From Selenomonadaceae bacterium (lineage in GTDB: Bacteria > Bacillota > Negativicutes > Selenomonadales > Selenomonadaceae), in the NCBI GenBank assembly GCA_017427545.1, contig JAFRSO010000064.1, positions 1 to 36,008 on the forward strand: DNA of 36,008 bases, given 5' to 3'. Within the stretch, counting starts at the first letter, position 1; every line of letters begins with the position of its first letter. The position numbers and the translations under genes were made by a program. The notes beneath the pieces were generated by a model. The model worked only from the letters and a program-made list of their open reading frames with translations, was not told where the DNA came from and made no database searches. Shown piece by piece: positions 1 to 8,905 of the stretch.

Positions 1-138
1 AAAATCCGCAGGTCAGAATCTTCACTCTTTATAAAGTGGACAGTGCCACAAGGAGGAAAAGAAGAAACCTGTCCGCTTGGATTTTATCAAAACCCTTTCG
101 AGTTTCAATACATTTTTATATAACAGGAGGTATAAGTT

Positions 139-579
139 ATGGGATTTTTTGACACGTTAAAGGTCATGAAAGATATAGTATCCGGCGGCATTGCATCGTT
201 CCAAGCGGGCGAAAAATTGGATGAACTGATTAAAAAGGTCGAAGATGATTACGAAGACGTTCTGTCCGCCGACGAAAAAAAGTTGCTCAAAAATTATAAA
301 CGGTCGATGAAGGCTTACGACGACAATTCCGACACTGACAAGAATGATGAGCTTATCGACAAGTTGGACGACGACAGGCTTGCATTTCTTGAGGCTTTGC
401 AGAAAAATTCTTCCCTGCCGAAATCTTTCCGCAACGAAATTAAAACCGCCATTGAAGAATTTAAAAATGCGGACAACAGTGCCCTTGACAGTCTAGGCGA
501 GGTGCTCGAAAAAAATGCCGAGAATGATGAACAGCGCGCTGAAGTTCGCAAGACAATCAATCAATCAAAGCGCAAATAA
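139..579 (+). CDS. Small charged helical protein, unknown function
   Basis: A 146-residue soluble protein rich in Lys, Glu and Asp, with no signal peptide or membrane segment. It looks almost wholly alpha-helical. After a short hydrophobic N-terminus (MGFFDTLKVMKDIVSGG) come runs such as KKVEDDYEDV and DELIDKLDDDRLAFLEAL that suggest coiled-coil or helical-bundle packing. A perfect SD (AGGAGG, 125-130) lies eight bases before the ATG, so translation is well supported. It stands alone on the plus strand and is closed by a strong terminator shared with convergent dnaJ. I do not recognise the family. The N-terminus could bind a membrane surface or partner, but nothing in the sequence assigns a role. 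Confidence 0.8.
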   Translation: MGFFDTLKVMKDIVSGGIASFQAGEKLDELIKKVEDDYEDVLSADEKKLLKNYKRSMKAYDDNSDTDKNDELIDKLDDDRLAFLEALQKNSSLPKSFRNEIKTAIEEFKNADNSALDSLGEVLEKNAENDEQRAEVRKTINQSKRK

Positions 580-591
580 TTTTGTCACGAA

Positions 592-627
592 AAAAAATCC
601 TCCTGCAATAACGCGGGAGGATTTTTT
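592..627. terminator. Bidirectional Rho-independent terminator
   Basis: A 12-bp perfect stem (592-603 with 616-627), extended inward by TGC/GCG pairing, has A-rich and T-rich flanks that give a U-tract in either direction. It lies between the convergent 139-579 gene and dnaJ and can serve both. Confidence 0.9.
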
Positions 628-637
628 CTTAAGTCAT

Positions 638-1825
638 TTATTCGAATAAGTCTTTGAGTTTGTCGAAGAAAGATTTCTTTTCGGGATTATTTTTTGAGTC
701 GGAGCCGCCGTCCTCAAATTCTTGCAAAAGTTTTTTCTGGCGGGAGGAAAGATTTTGCGGAGTGAGGACTTTAATTTTAACGAACTCATCGCCGCGACTT
801 TCACCACGCAAGGCCGGAATACCTTTGCCGCGAATCCTGCGCACTTCACCGGATTGCGTGCCTTCGGGGATAACCAAATCAACTTTGCCGTCAATGGTCG
901 GAGCCTCAATCGTCGCACCGAGTGCCGCCTGTACAAAGCTGATTGGAATTTCGCAGTAAACATCAGTGCCGCGCCGCGTGAAAATTTTATGCGGCTTGAT
1001 GTTAATGTAAACATACAAATCACCGGGAGCACCGCCGCGTTCACCGGCTTGACCGCCGTTTTGAACACGAAGCCTTTGCCCGTCATCAATGCCGCGCGGA
1101 ATTTTTAAGTCAATGTCGCGTCTGACACGAACTTTACCTTCGCCGTGGCAATGGTCGCAGGGATTTTTGATAATATGCCCCGTGCCGTGACAGCGTTCGC
1201 AAGGTCGAGTATTGGCAATGACTCCAAAAGGCGTGCGCGTCGTAGTTTGACGGACGCCCGTGCCGTGACAGTCGGGGCATTCGTCAGGCTTCGTACCTTT
1301 TTTGGCACCGGTACCGCCACATTCTTCGCAAGTCTCCATACGCGGAACTTTAATTGTAGTCTCCTTGCCGAACGCCGCCTCCTCAAAAGTTATCTGCAAG
1401 TCGTAGCGTAAATCTGCGCCCTTTTGAGGACCGCGTTTTTGACGAGCACGACTTCCGCCGCCGAAAAGGTCGCTGAAAATTCCGCCCATGTCGAAGCCGA
1501 AACCGCCTCCGCCCATTTGATGCAGAATGTCTTCAACGTCGTCCATGTTGATATTACCGGTGTAAGTGCCGCCGCCTTGACCGTAACCTGCTCCGGAAAA
1601 TGCCGCGTGACCGAATTGGTCGTACTGCGCGCGCTTCTCCTTATCCTTGAGAACGTCATAGGCCTCGTTGATTTCCTTCATCTTAGCTTCGGCAGTCTTA
1701 GGATCGTCGCGGTTGAGGTCGGGGTGATATTTTCTTGCTAGCTTACGATAAGCCTTTTTAATCTCGTCGTCGGTGGAATTTTTGTTGACGCCGAGTATTT
1801 CGTAATAATCTTTTTTGTCAGCCAT
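638..1825 (-). CDS. dnaJ: Chaperone DnaJ (Hsp40)
   Basis: Co-chaperone that delivers unfolded proteins to DnaK and stimulates its ATPase. Full length at 395 residues. The J domain is at 1-70 with HPD at 34-36, followed by a Gly/Phe-rich linker (about 75-130). A zinc-finger region carries four CxxCxGxG repeats ([32 protein letters not shown]), and the C-terminal substrate-binding domains follow. This is a type I DnaJ. The ATG at 1825 is preceded by AAGGTG. It is the last gene of the grpE-dnaK-dnaJ unit, separated from dnaK by a heptamer-repeat element, and ends at a bidirectional terminator. Confidence 0.98.
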   Translation of the reverse strand: MADKKDYYEILGVNKNSTDDEIKKAYRKLARKYHPDLNRDDPKTAEAKMKEINEAYDVLKDKEKRAQYDQFGHAAFSGAGYGQGGGTYTGNINMDDVEDILHQMGGGGFGFDMGGIFSDLFGGGSRARQKRGPQKGADLRYDLQITFEEAAFGKETTIKVPRMETCEECGGTGAKKGTKPDECPDCHGTGVRQTTTRTPFGVIANTRPCERCHGTGHIIKNPCDHCHGEGKVRVRRDIDLKIPRGIDDGQRLRVQNGGQAGERGGAPGDLYVYINIKPHKIFTRRGTDVYCEIPISFVQAALGATIEAPTIDGKVDLVIPEGTQSGEVRRIRGKGIPALRGESRGDEFVKIKVLTPQNLSSRQKKLLQEFEDGGSDSKNNPEKKSFFDKLKDLFE

Positions 1826-1834
1826 AAAATCACC

Positions 1835-1912
1835 TTAGGAACTAGTAATTAGGAACTGGGAACTAGTAGGGATTAGAAAACTAGTTCCTAGTTCCCAGTT
1901 CCTAGTTCCTAG
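1835..1912. repeat. Heptamer-periodic inverted repeat, copy 1 (dnaK-dnaJ spacer)
   Basis: A 78-bp element of consecutive 7-bp units. The left arm is variants of TTAGGAA/CTAGTAA/CTGGGAA, the right arm is CTAGTTC units, and AAAA separates the arms. The arms are complementary over at least 17 bases, so the transcript can form a long hairpin between dnaK and dnaJ. It is nearly identical to the element at 15723-15800: six differences, four of them in the AAAA/TTTT loop. Confidence 0.9.
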
Positions 1913-1915
1913 AAA

Positions 1916-3772
1916 TCATTTCTTGTCTTTTTCTGACCATTCAGCGTCAATCGTGTCATCGTCCTGCTTATTAGAATTTTGCTGTTGCTGTTGAGTGAAG
2001 TCGGCATTAGGTTCACCCTGATTCGGAGTTGCACCGGCCTTATAAGCCGCTTCGCTAAGTTTGTAAAGTGCCTGGCGGACTTCTTCGGTAAGCTTCTTGA
2101 GAGTTTCGGTATCGCCGCTGTCGAGTTTATCCTTGAGAGCCTGCGCGGCGTCACGGACGTTTTTAATCAAGTCGTCGTCAACTTTGCCCTCAAACTCCTT
2201 GCAAGTCTTTTCGGACTGATAGACGGTGTGTTCAGCGTCATTCTTAGCGTCGGCAGCCTCACGTTGCTTTTTATCTTCAGCCTCATGTGCAGCCGCCTCT
2301 TTAACCATGCGGTCAATATCTTCCTTGCTCATGCCGCTGGACGACTGAATTGTAATTTTCTGTTCCTTGCCGGTAGATTTATCCTTCGCGCTGACGTTGA
2401 CAATGCCGTTGCGGTCGATGTCGAAGGTAACTTCAATCTGCGGAACTCCACGCGGTGCAGGCGGAATATCACTAAGGACGAAGCGTCCCAAAGTTTTATT
2501 GCCCGCAGCCATCTCACGTTCACCTTGCAAGACGTGAATTTCAACGGAAGTTTGACCGTCAGCAGCCGTCGAGAAGACTTGAGATTTTTGCGTCGGGATA
2601 GTGGTGTTGCGTTCGATAATTTTCGTGCAGACGCCGCCGAGAGTTTCAATGCCGAGGGACAACGGCGTTACGTCGAGCAGAAGAATTTCATTGCCCTTGC
2701 CGAATTCGCCCGCTAACACGCCGCCTTGAATTGCCGCGCCGATTGAAACACACTCATCAGGATTGATACCTTTGGAAGGTTCCTTGCCGAGAATTTCACG
2801 AATTGCATTTTGCACGGCGGGGATTCTGCTTGAGCCGCCGACGAGAATAATTTTGTCAATGTCATTGCCCGTCAAGCCCGCATCTTTCATGGCATTACGA
2901 GTCGGCCCCATTGTACGTTCGACAAGGTCGCGGGTGAGGTCGTCAAATTTCGCGCGCGTCAACGTCAAATCCAAATGCTTCGGACCGCTTGCGTCGGCTG
3001 TGATAAACGGCAGATTGATATTCGTCGAAGTCATCGAGCTAAGTTCAATTTTAGCCTTTTCCGCCGCCTCAATAAGACGTTGCGCACTCATCTTGTCTTT
3101 GGAAAGATCAATGCCGTTATCGCGTTTGAATTCGGCAACCATCCAATCCATAATCTTTTTGTCGAAGTCGTCGCCGCCGAGATGAGTATCACCGCTGGTC
3201 GCTTTGACTTCAAAGGTATGTTCGTCAAGTTCCAAAATCGAAACGTCGAAAGTACCGCCACCGAGGTCGAAAACCAAAATCGTTTCATCGTTATCTTTGT
3301 CGAGGCCGTAAGCCAATGCAGCGGCAGTCGGCTCGTTGATGATTCTCAAAACTTCAAGTCCCGCGATAGTGCCGGCGTCCTTAGTGGCTTGACGTTGGCT
3401 GTCGTTGAAGTAAGCGGGAACCGTGATAACTGCCTGCTTGACGGTTTCGCCGAGGTAAGCTTCCGCGTCTGCCTTGAGCTTTTGCAGAACCATTGCGGAA
3501 ATTTCCGGCGGCGTGTAATTTTTATCGTCGATTGAAACTTTGTAATTCTCGCCCATGTGACGTTTGATTGAGGAAATTGTCCTGTCGGGATTGCTGACGG
3601 CTTGACGTTTTGCCAGCTGACCGACGAGACGTTGACCGTCCTTAGTGAAACCGACGACTGAAGGCGTAATTCTGCTGCCTTCGGGATTCGTGATAACCGT
3701 AGGTTCGCCGCCCTCAATAACGCTGACGACGCTGTTAGTTGTTCCCAAATCTATACCAATGACTTTACTCAT
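1916..3772 (-). CDS. dnaK: Chaperone DnaK (Hsp70)
   Basis: ATP-dependent Hsp70 chaperone, 618 residues, full length. The N-terminal nucleotide-binding domain starts with the phosphate-1 motif [11 protein letters not shown]. It contains [17 protein letters not shown], the phosphate-2 motif [10 protein letters not shown] and the adenosine motif [13 protein letters not shown]. The substrate-binding domain ([14 protein letters not shown] onward) is followed by a helical lid. The tail ends in an acidic, Gln-rich stretch ([19 protein letters not shown]) rather than the proteobacterial EEVKD-type ending. An SD (GGGAG) precedes the ATG. It lies between grpE and dnaJ, with a heptamer element on each side. 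Confidence 0.99.
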   Translation of the reverse strand: MSKVIGIDLGTTNSVVSVIEGGEPTVITNPEGSRITPSVVGFTKDGQRLVGQLAKRQAVSNPDRTISSIKRHMGENYKVSIDDKNYTPPEISAMVLQKLKADAEAYLGETVKQAVITVPAYFNDSQRQATKDAGTIAGLEVLRIINEPTAAALAYGLDKDNDETILVFDLGGGTFDVSILELDEHTFEVKATSGDTHLGGDDFDKKIMDWMVAEFKRDNGIDLSKDKMSAQRLIEAAEKAKIELSSMTSTNINLPFITADASGPKHLDLTLTRAKFDDLTRDLVERTMGPTRNAMKDAGLTGNDIDKIILVGGSSRIPAVQNAIREILGKEPSKGINPDECVSIGAAIQGGVLAGEFGKGNEILLLDVTPLSLGIETLGGVCTKIIERNTTIPTQKSQVFSTAADGQTSVEIHVLQGEREMAAGNKTLGRFVLSDIPPAPRGVPQIEVTFDIDRNGIVNVSAKDKSTGKEQKITIQSSSGMSKEDIDRMVKEAAAHEAEDKKQREAADAKNDAEHTVYQSEKTCKEFEGKVDDDLIKNVRDAAQALKDKLDSGDTETLKKLTEEVRQALYKLSEAAYKAGATPNQGEPNADFTQQQQQNSNKQDDDTIDAEWSEKDKK

Positions 3773-3795
3773 AATAAATTTCTCCCTTCAATCAG

Positions 3796-3857
3796 TTAGG
3801 AACTAGTAATTAGGAACTGGGAACTAGTAGTAATTAGTAAAAACTAGTTCCTAGTTT
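3796..3857. repeat. Heptamer-periodic inverted repeat, copy 2 (grpE-dnaK spacer)
   Basis: The first 35 bases are identical to the elements starting at 1835 and 15723. The right arm is shorter and degraded to CTAGTTC plus CTAG. The minus-strand TAG stop codon of grpE (3851-3853) lies inside this right arm, so the element defines the end of GrpE. Confidence 0.88.
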
Positions 3858-4420
3858 TTAACAACTTGCACCATTGCCGGACGAATCACTCTGCCACGTG
3901 CGATGTAACCGCGTTGAAATTCTGCGGCAATAGTTCCGTCCGCCTTAGTATTGTCCTGAACCGTGCCAACCGCCTGATGAAAATTCGGATCGAACGTTTT
4001 GTTCAAAGTGTCAATCGGTTCAAGCCCGTGCTTACCCATGACGGCTACGGTTTCCTGCTTAATCATCTCGATTCCCTTGCGGAGTGTCTCAACGTCAGCT
4101 TGTTCGGCATTTTCAGCAGCTTCCGATGCCCGACTCAAATTGTCCAGCAACGGGAGCAAATCTTTCAAAAACGCCTGCTCAATCACCGCCGCCAACTCAT
4201 TTCTTTCACGAGCCGTGCGCTTGCGGTAATTGTCGAAGTCCGCTTGCAATCTCAAAAACCTGTCGTCCTTCGCATTGAGTTCCGCCTTTAAATTTTCAAT
4301 TTCCGCCGCCAAGTCGGGAGCATTCTCTTCGACTTCGGGAGCGTCTTGTTTCATCTGTAAATTAATTTCTGCGCTGTCGCCGTCCTCATTATTCACGACG
4401 ACTTTTTTTTCTTCTGCCAA
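3851..4420 (-). CDS. grpE: Nucleotide exchange factor GrpE
   Basis: Promotes ADP release from DnaK. An acidic, disordered N-terminus is followed by a long coiled coil (AEIENLKAELNAKDDRFLRLQADFDNYRKRT) and the C-terminal beta-wing domain. The conserved stretch GLEPIDTLNKTFDPNFHQAV and the ending RVIRPAMVQVV are typical. I place the start at the TTG at 4418-4420 (189 aa), preceded by AGAGGTG at good spacing. The longer in-frame ATG at 4459 lies upstream of the predicted transcription start, because the -10 box is at 4447-4452. It is the first gene of the operon. No hrcA precedes it in this window. Confidence 0.95.
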   Translation of the reverse strand: MAEEKKVVVNNEDGDSAEINLQMKQDAPEVEENAPDLAAEIENLKAELNAKDDRFLRLQADFDNYRKRTARERNELAAVIEQAFLKDLLPLLDNLSRASEAAENAEQADVETLRKGIEMIKQETVAVMGKHGLEPIDTLNKTFDPNFHQAVGTVQDNTKADGTIAAEFQRGYIARGRVIRPAMVQVVKN

Positions 4421-4446
4421 GTCGTTCACCTCTCTTTTGCGTGCAA

Positions 4447-4475
4447 ACCTTAACACCAATTAGACAAAATGTCAA
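4447..4475 (-). promoter_or_regulatory. Sigma-A promoter of grpE-dnaK-dnaJ
   Basis: On the minus strand, TTGACA (4475-4470) and TAAGGT (4452-4447) are separated by exactly 17 bp. Transcription would start near 4440, 20 bases before the TTG start of grpE. No CIRCE inverted repeat (TTAGCACTC-N9-GAGTGCTAA) is present between 4421 and 4597, so HrcA control is not evident. Confidence 0.8.
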
Positions 4476-4496
4476 GGGGTTTGATTAAAACTTTGC

Positions 4497-4528
4497 AAAA
4501 AAATTAAGCGACGGAAAATTTCTGCCGC
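4497..4528 (-). terminator. Probable terminator of fucO
   Basis: An imperfect stem (4508-4517 with 4519-4528, two mismatches) is followed on the minus strand by TTAATTTTTTT. It lies just downstream of the fucO-like gene and upstream of the grpE promoter, which would separate the two transcripts. Confidence 0.5.
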
Positions 4529-4597
4529 TGTCCGTATAAAAATTTTTTGATTCATATTTTCTTTTGCGATTTTGATTCATACTCTATTCAATACTGC

Positions 4598-5749
4598 CTA
4601 GAAGATTGAACGATAAATTTCTGCAATTTCTTCCTTGGTAACGTCGCGGGGATTGCCGGGTGTGCAAGCGTCCGCCAGAGCTGAAGCCGCCAAAAAGTCA
4701 ATGTCTTCAGCCTTAACGCCGAGTTCGGAAAGTTTCGTGGGAATGCCGACGTCTGTGCTAAGTTTTGCAACGGCGTCGATTGCAGCTGCGCGATACTCCT
4801 CTTGCGTCATGTCGTCAACACCTGCAACGCCCATTGCGCGAGCAATTTCCCTGTAACGTTCGCCGGTCGCGGGAGCATTGAATTTCAAGACAGGCGCAAG
4901 CAAAATTGCACAGGCGGTACCGTGCGGAATGTCATAAACTGCGCTAAGCGGATGCGCCATTGAGTGATCGATACCCAAGCCGACATTTGAAAAGCCCATG
5001 CCCGCGATATATTGACCGAGAGCCATAGCCTCACGGCCGGCAGGATCGCCCTTGACTGAACGGCGGAGATTTTTGGAAATAATTTCAATCGCCTTGAGGT
5101 GAACCATGTCGGTAAGTTCCCAAGCAGCCTTCGTGATGTAGCCTTCAATCGCGTGGACGAGAGCATCCATACCGGTTGCCGCGCAGAGTTTTGCAGGCAT
5201 TGAAGCGCACATTTCCGAATCAACGACTGCGACGACGGGAATATCTTTCGGGTCAACGCAGACGAATTTGCGATTTTTCTCAACGTCGGTGATGACGTAG
5301 TTAATCGTGACTTCAGCGGCAGTGCCCGAAGTCGTGGAGACTGCGATAATCGGCAAGCATTTATTCTTCGTCGGAGCAACGCCTTCAAGACTGCGCACAT
5401 CGGCAAATTCGGGATTGGTCATGATGATTGCAATGGCCTTGCTGGTGTCGATAGCTGAACCGCCGCCTACCGCAACGATAATGTCCGCGCCGCACTTTTT
5501 GCAGAACGCAACGCCCGTCTGAACGTTTTCGATTGTCGGATTGGCTTTGATGTTGTCGTAAATCTCGAAGTCAACGCCCGCCGCCTCCAAAAGTTCCGTA
5601 ACCTTTGTTGCGACTTTGAACTTGAGCAGGTCTTTGTCCGTGACGAGCATGACTTTCTTGCAGCCGCGACTTTTGATTTCGCCGGGGATTTCTTTAATCG
5701 CGCCGGGTCCGAAATAGGACGTTTCGTTCAAAATGATTCTGTTGACCAT
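4598..5749 (-). CDS. fucO: Iron-containing alcohol dehydrogenase, lactaldehyde reductase (FucO) type
   Basis: Group III metal-dependent alcohol dehydrogenase. FucO reduces lactaldehyde to 1,2-propanediol with NADH during anaerobic fucose or rhamnose catabolism. The length (383) equals that of E. coli FucO as I recall it, and long stretches agree: NPEFADVRSLEG, GTAAEVTINYVITD, KFVCVDP, MALGQYIAGMGFSNVGLG. The cofactor loop GGGSAID is at 95-101. Predicted Fe ligands are D195, H199, H262 and H276. An SD (GGAGGG) precedes the ATG. It has its own promoter and is not tightly coupled to neighbours. Substrate is inferred from similarity; a broader role as propanediol or alcohol oxidoreductase is possible. 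Confidence 0.88.
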   Translation of the reverse strand: MVNRIILNETSYFGPGAIKEIPGEIKSRGCKKVMLVTDKDLLKFKVATKVTELLEAAGVDFEIYDNIKANPTIENVQTGVAFCKKCGADIIVAVGGGSAIDTSKAIAIIMTNPEFADVRSLEGVAPTKNKCLPIIAVSTTSGTAAEVTINYVITDVEKNRKFVCVDPKDIPVVAVVDSEMCASMPAKLCAATGMDALVHAIEGYITKAAWELTDMVHLKAIEIISKNLRRSVKGDPAGREAMALGQYIAGMGFSNVGLGIDHSMAHPLSAVYDIPHGTACAILLAPVLKFNAPATGERYREIARAMGVAGVDDMTQEEYRAAAIDAVAKLSTDVGIPTKLSELGVKAEDIDFLAASALADACTPGNPRDVTKEEIAEIYRSIF

Positions 5750-5785
5750 AAATCGCCCTCCAAAAAATTCACATAAACTGCAAGT

Positions 5786-5814
5786 ATAATATCATAAAGC
5801 AACGCCGATTACAA
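5786..5814 (-). promoter_or_regulatory. Predicted sigma-A promoter of the fucO-like gene
   Basis: On the minus strand, TTGTAA (5814-5809) and TATTAT (5791-5786) are separated by 17 bp, about 37 bases before the start codon. The -35 box is only a moderate match. Confidence 0.55.
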
Positions 5815-5823
5815 CGAAAATTT

Positions 5824-6666
5824 TTAAGCTTTGAGTTCCGCCAAATATCTTTTCAACGCGTCTTGCCAGGTCGGAAGTCTGTTAAAGCCCGCTTCGTCGA
5901 GTGATTTTTTGCTCAAGCGGGAATTGAACGGTCTGCGAGCCGGCGTCGGATATTCAGCCGTCGGAATGCCTTCAACTTCAACGTCAAGACCGGCTTGCTT
6001 GAAAATTTCCCGCGTGAATTCCGCCCATGAACAGAAGCCTTCGTTCGTCGCGTGATAAATGCCGTATTTTTCCGTTGCCGCCATATCAGCCAAAAGTTTT
6101 GCCAAATCAACCGTGTAAGTCGGACTGCCAATCTGATCGTTGACAACGCGCAGATGATTTTTCGTTTCGGCAAGGCGGAGCATCGTCTTGATAAAATTGT
6201 GGCCGTTAATCCCGAAGACCCAACTTGTACGCACGATAAAATATTTTTCGAGAATCATGCTGACGGCGTCCTCACCCAAAAGTTTGCTGCGCCCATAAAC
6301 ATTGACGGGCTTTTTCTCGTCGTGAACTTCGTAAGGAATTTTTCCGTCGCCGCCAAAGACGTAATCGGTGCTGATGTAAATCATCTTCGCGCCGATTTCG
6401 CGACAGGCCTCTGCAACCCAACGCGTGCCCATGCCGTTGACCGTCAATGCAAGTTCAGCTTCGGATTCCGCCTTGTCAACAGCCGTATACGCCGCGCAGT
6501 GAGCCACGATATCGGGCTTTTTGTCGAGGATGAAATTTTTCGCGCCGGCCTCCGTAGTCAATTCCAACTCTTCAAGTGACGGGGCGATAAATTCTACGCC
6601 GCGACGAGTCAGCTCCTTTGAAAGATCGTAACCGAGTTGTCCGAGAATGCCTGTGATTAAAATCAT
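5824..6666 (-). CDS. rfbD: dTDP-4-dehydrorhamnose reductase
   Basis: Last step of dTDP-L-rhamnose synthesis: NAD(P)H-dependent reduction of dTDP-4-dehydro-L-rhamnose. It is a short-chain-dehydrogenase-like RmlD protein of 280 residues. The N-terminal Rossmann motif is GILGQLG (5-11), then ISTDYVFGG, and the catalytic Tyr/Lys in YGRSK (about 124-128). The C-terminal RRPFNSRLSKKSL matches family members, which end with an RP..S.L motif. The ATG overlaps the mqnC stop by four bases (ATGA), so the two are co-transcribed and probably translationally coupled. No rfbA, rfbB or rfbC lies nearby, which is unusual. Confidence 0.93.
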   Translation of the reverse strand: MILITGILGQLGYDLSKELTRRGVEFIAPSLEELELTTEAGAKNFILDKKPDIVAHCAAYTAVDKAESEAELALTVNGMGTRWVAEACREIGAKMIYISTDYVFGGDGKIPYEVHDEKKPVNVYGRSKLLGEDAVSMILEKYFIVRTSWVFGINGHNFIKTMLRLAETKNHLRVVNDQIGSPTYTVDLAKLLADMAATEKYGIYHATNEGFCSWAEFTREIFKQAGLDVEVEGIPTAEYPTPARRPFNSRLSKKSLDEAGFNRLPTWQDALKRYLAELKA

Positions 6667-7700
6667 TTTGTTGCCTCCCTAAAAATTTTCAGCACGTCAT
6701 AAGTTGTATTTCGTTGAGCGGGGATTCTGCCTGCCGCGCGAATCAAATCAATCATCTTGCGCGTCGACATGTCAAAAGACGTTCCCGCCGCCCTGACGAC
6801 ATTTTCTTCCAGCATGATTGAGCCGAGGTCGTCCGCCCCGAATGCCAAAGTCAGTTGACCGATTCGTTCGCCTTGAGTGACCCACGAGCCTTGAATATGT
6901 TCGACGTTATCCATAAAAATTCGCGTCATTGAAAGCGTCTTCATGTAATCTTGCGCGGAAACTTTTTCGCCGCCGAGAACGGTATTTTTCGGCTGATAAG
7001 TCCACGTGATGAACGCCCGAAATCCGCCGGTCTCATCTTGAAGGTCGCGGATTTTTTTCATGTGTTCGAGCCGTTGAGCTAAACTTTCGCCGAAACCGAT
7101 AACCATTGTCGCCGTCGATTTCATGCCGATTGAATGAGCCGCCCGCATGACGTTAAGCCAATCGTCCGTCATGATTTTTTTCGGCGAAATTTTTTTGCGC
7201 ACATCGTCAACCAAAATTTCTGCACCGCCGCCGGGTAAACTGTCCAATCCCGCCGCTTGAAGTCGTTTAAGTGTCTCCAAAATTGAAAGCCCCGAAATGT
7301 TAGCAAAGTGTTGAATTTCCGTCGCCGTGAAGGAGTGAATCGTTATGTTGAAATTTTTTTTGATGAGCCGGAGCATTTCCTCATAATAGCTTAGCGGCAA
7401 ATCGGGGTGCAGTCCGCCTTGAATCATCAGCTGCGTACCGCCCGCCTCGACAGTCTCACGAACCTTTTGCAAAATTTCTTCGTGCGTCAAAAGATACGCG
7501 CCGCGCTGATTTTTTCTGCAGAAGAACGCGCAAAATTTACATTCGTTCTTGCAAATGTTTGTATAATTTATATTTCGGTCGATGATAAAAGTCGTCACGT
7601 CGCCAAATTTTTCCCTGCGAATTTTATCAGCCGCCTTGCCGAGTTCCAACAAATCGCCGCCCTCGAAAAGTTTCAATGCCTCGTCGCTCGTCAATCTCAA
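6663..7700 (-). CDS. mqnC: Cyclic dehypoxanthinyl futalosine synthase (radical SAM)
   Basis: Radical SAM enzyme of the futalosine route to menaquinone; it cyclises dehypoxanthine futalosine. The CxxxCxxC cluster motif appears as CKNECKFC, followed by QGGLHPDLPLSYYEEM, LDSLPGGGAEILVD and MKSTATMVIGFGES. These fit MqnC better than MqnE or the cofactor-F420 enzyme CofH. I prefer the TTG at 7700 (345 aa): it has GAGG upstream, whereas the GTG at 7715 lies almost on the predicted transcription start. It overlaps rfbD by four bases. No other menaquinone genes are in view, so the pathway assignment rests on this protein alone. Confidence 0.87.
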   Translation of the reverse strand: MRLTSDEALKLFEGGDLLELGKAADKIRREKFGDVTTFIIDRNINYTNICKNECKFCAFFCRKNQRGAYLLTHEEILQKVRETVEAGGTQLMIQGGLHPDLPLSYYEEMLRLIKKNFNITIHSFTATEIQHFANISGLSILETLKRLQAAGLDSLPGGGAEILVDDVRKKISPKKIMTDDWLNVMRAAHSIGMKSTATMVIGFGESLAQRLEHMKKIRDLQDETGGFRAFITWTYQPKNTVLGGEKVSAQDYMKTLSMTRIFMDNVEHIQGSWVTQGERIGQLTLAFGADDLGSIMLEENVVRAAGTSFDMSTRKMIDLIRAAGRIPAQRNTTYDVLKIFREATK

Positions 7701-7724
7701 AATAATTCGCCTCACTTCGCGGCT

Positions 7725-7752
7725 ATTGTAGCATTTAATTTTCCTAAGTCAA
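7725..7752 (-). promoter_or_regulatory. Sigma-A promoter of mqnC-rfbD
   Basis: On the minus strand, TTGACT (7752-7747) and TACAAT (7730-7725) are 16 bp apart. Predicted transcription start is near 7718, which argues against the GTG at 7715 as the mqnC start. Confidence 0.75.
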
Positions 7753-7770
7753 ACCGCGAAAATTTTTTCC

Positions 7771-7799
7771 TTGATAAAAATTCCCGCAGATTTTATAAT
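7771..7799 (+). promoter_or_regulatory. Sigma-A promoter of the 7835 membrane-protein gene
   Basis: TTGATA (7771-7776) and a perfect TATAAT (7794-7799) are separated by 17 bp. It is divergent from the mqnC promoter, with only 18 bp between the two -35 boxes. Confidence 0.85.
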
Positions 7800-7834
7800 T
7801 CTGTCAACAAAATTTTTTTGCGGGAGGTGAAGCG

Positions 7835-8905
7835 GTGGACGAAAAAAAGCCTTGCGATTTACAGGAAAACCTCCGCAAAATGATGCAGACGACAAAAAAA
7901 TCCGATCTCGAACGGGCGTTGCAGAAAATGATGCAGACGACTAAATCCAACGACTTAAAAAACGCCTTCGAGAAAATGATTCACGTGACGCGCTCATTCG
8001 ATCAGGAAGTTGAGCAGCGTCAAAAGGAAAGTGAAAAAAATATCGCCGACGCCTTCCAGAAAATGATTCGGCTGTCGCGTTCGTTGGAACTTGAAAATGA
8101 GGAACAACTTGCCCGTGAAGAGGCCGATAAAGAAGCTGAAACTAAAAGCAATGAGAAAAAAATCGATAAAGTCAAGAATAAAGTTCCGCGCCGAATTCGG
8201 AGTTTCCCCGCAGCATTCAAACGCAATCCCAAAGCCGTTATAAAATATTTTCTGGGCATGGCACTCGGACGCGTGCTGGCAATCGTCCTCTACGTTTTAA
8301 TGGCGTTTATCCCCGCATTACCTATACCCGACGCCGTCGCCAACATAAGCAAACCACCCGCATTTCTCGGCACGGCATTCAGTTCAATGCGCTCATTTGT
8401 CACGGACTTTAATCCGCAAATGATAATCGCGACAATCACGAGCATTCCCACCGACATCAACAAAATTATTCAGAAGGTCGGCGAATTTTTTACATTTTAC
8501 GCAAAACGGGCGGGAGCATTTATTGTGCGGGCAGTTCGACATCCGCGACTTGCATTTGAGGACACGCGCAAATATATCCGCAGCAAAGCTCCAATGTTCA
8601 TTCGACTTGCAAGGGCGGCAGTCAGCGTGGCATTTTCATTCCTGCTGATAAAGCTTGCAATGATTTTCCTCCTGCCACTTTTCGGCGGCATTGCATTGAC
8701 GGTTCTGGGAATTAAAGTTTCAATAATTCTGTTCGTTATCGCCAGAATGATTGCTGATAAAGTCGGCGAACTTATCGGCAAATACGTCTTTAAGGGCGGC
8801 GTGAAAGCTTTCAGCTTGGCAAAAACCATTCGTGAATCGCAAGTCGTCAAGGCTATCGGCGATTATCTGCGCGAGTGGCTCAATCAAGCTACAAATAAAA
8901 AATAG
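7835..8905 (+). CDS. Membrane protein with N-terminal helical repeats, unknown function
   Basis: A 356-residue protein with two parts. The cytoplasmic N-terminus (about 1-115) carries four repeats centred on KMMQTTKS, KMMQTTKS, KMIHVTRS and KMIRLSRS. The first two are almost exact at DNA level with a 48-bp period. A highly charged helix follows. The second half has hydrophobic stretches near residues 140-165 and about 260-310, with basic helices between them. The GTG start has GGGAGGTG upstream and a strong promoter. I do not recognise the family. The amphipathic repeats plus membrane helices suggest a membrane-anchored scaffold, but that is only a shape argument. The stop codon abuts a heptamer element. 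Confidence 0.82.
   Translation: MDEKKPCDLQENLRKMMQTTKKSDLERALQKMMQTTKSNDLKNAFEKMIHVTRSFDQEVEQRQKESEKNIADAFQKMIRLSRSLELENEEQLAREEADKEAETKSNEKKIDKVKNKVPRRIRSFPAAFKRNPKAVIKYFLGMALGRVLAIVLYVLMAFIPALPIPDAVANISKPPAFLGTAFSSMRSFVTDFNPQMIIATITSIPTDINKIIQKVGEFFTFYAKRAGAFIVRAVRHPRLAFEDTRKYIRSKAPMFIRLARAAVSVAFSFLLIKLAMIFLLPLFGGIALTVLGIKVSIILFVIARMIADKVGELIGKYVFKGGVKAFSLAKTIRESQVVKAIGDYLREWLNQATNKK

Noticed and set aside
1..123. Open frames at the left edge as the end of an upstream gene
   Set aside because: Two of three plus-strand frames stay open for 40 or more codons, neither has recognisable sequence, so no partial gene can be supported.
1979..2716. 245-residue plus-strand frame opposite dnaK
   Set aside because: It is antisense to highly conserved dnaK codons, with no good start context. 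Long frames opposite a real gene are expected from codon bias.
1835..3857. Heptamer elements as a CRISPR array
   Set aside because: Units are 7 bp with no unique spacers, and copies are dispersed singly, not in an array.
4421..4597. CIRCE element upstream of grpE
   Set aside because: Neither TTAGCACTC nor GAGTGCTAA nor a close variant is present.
7407..7883. 158-residue plus-strand frame across the mqnC start and promoters
   Set aside because: It runs antisense through mqnC and through the well-supported divergent promoters, and overlaps the start of the 7835 gene.
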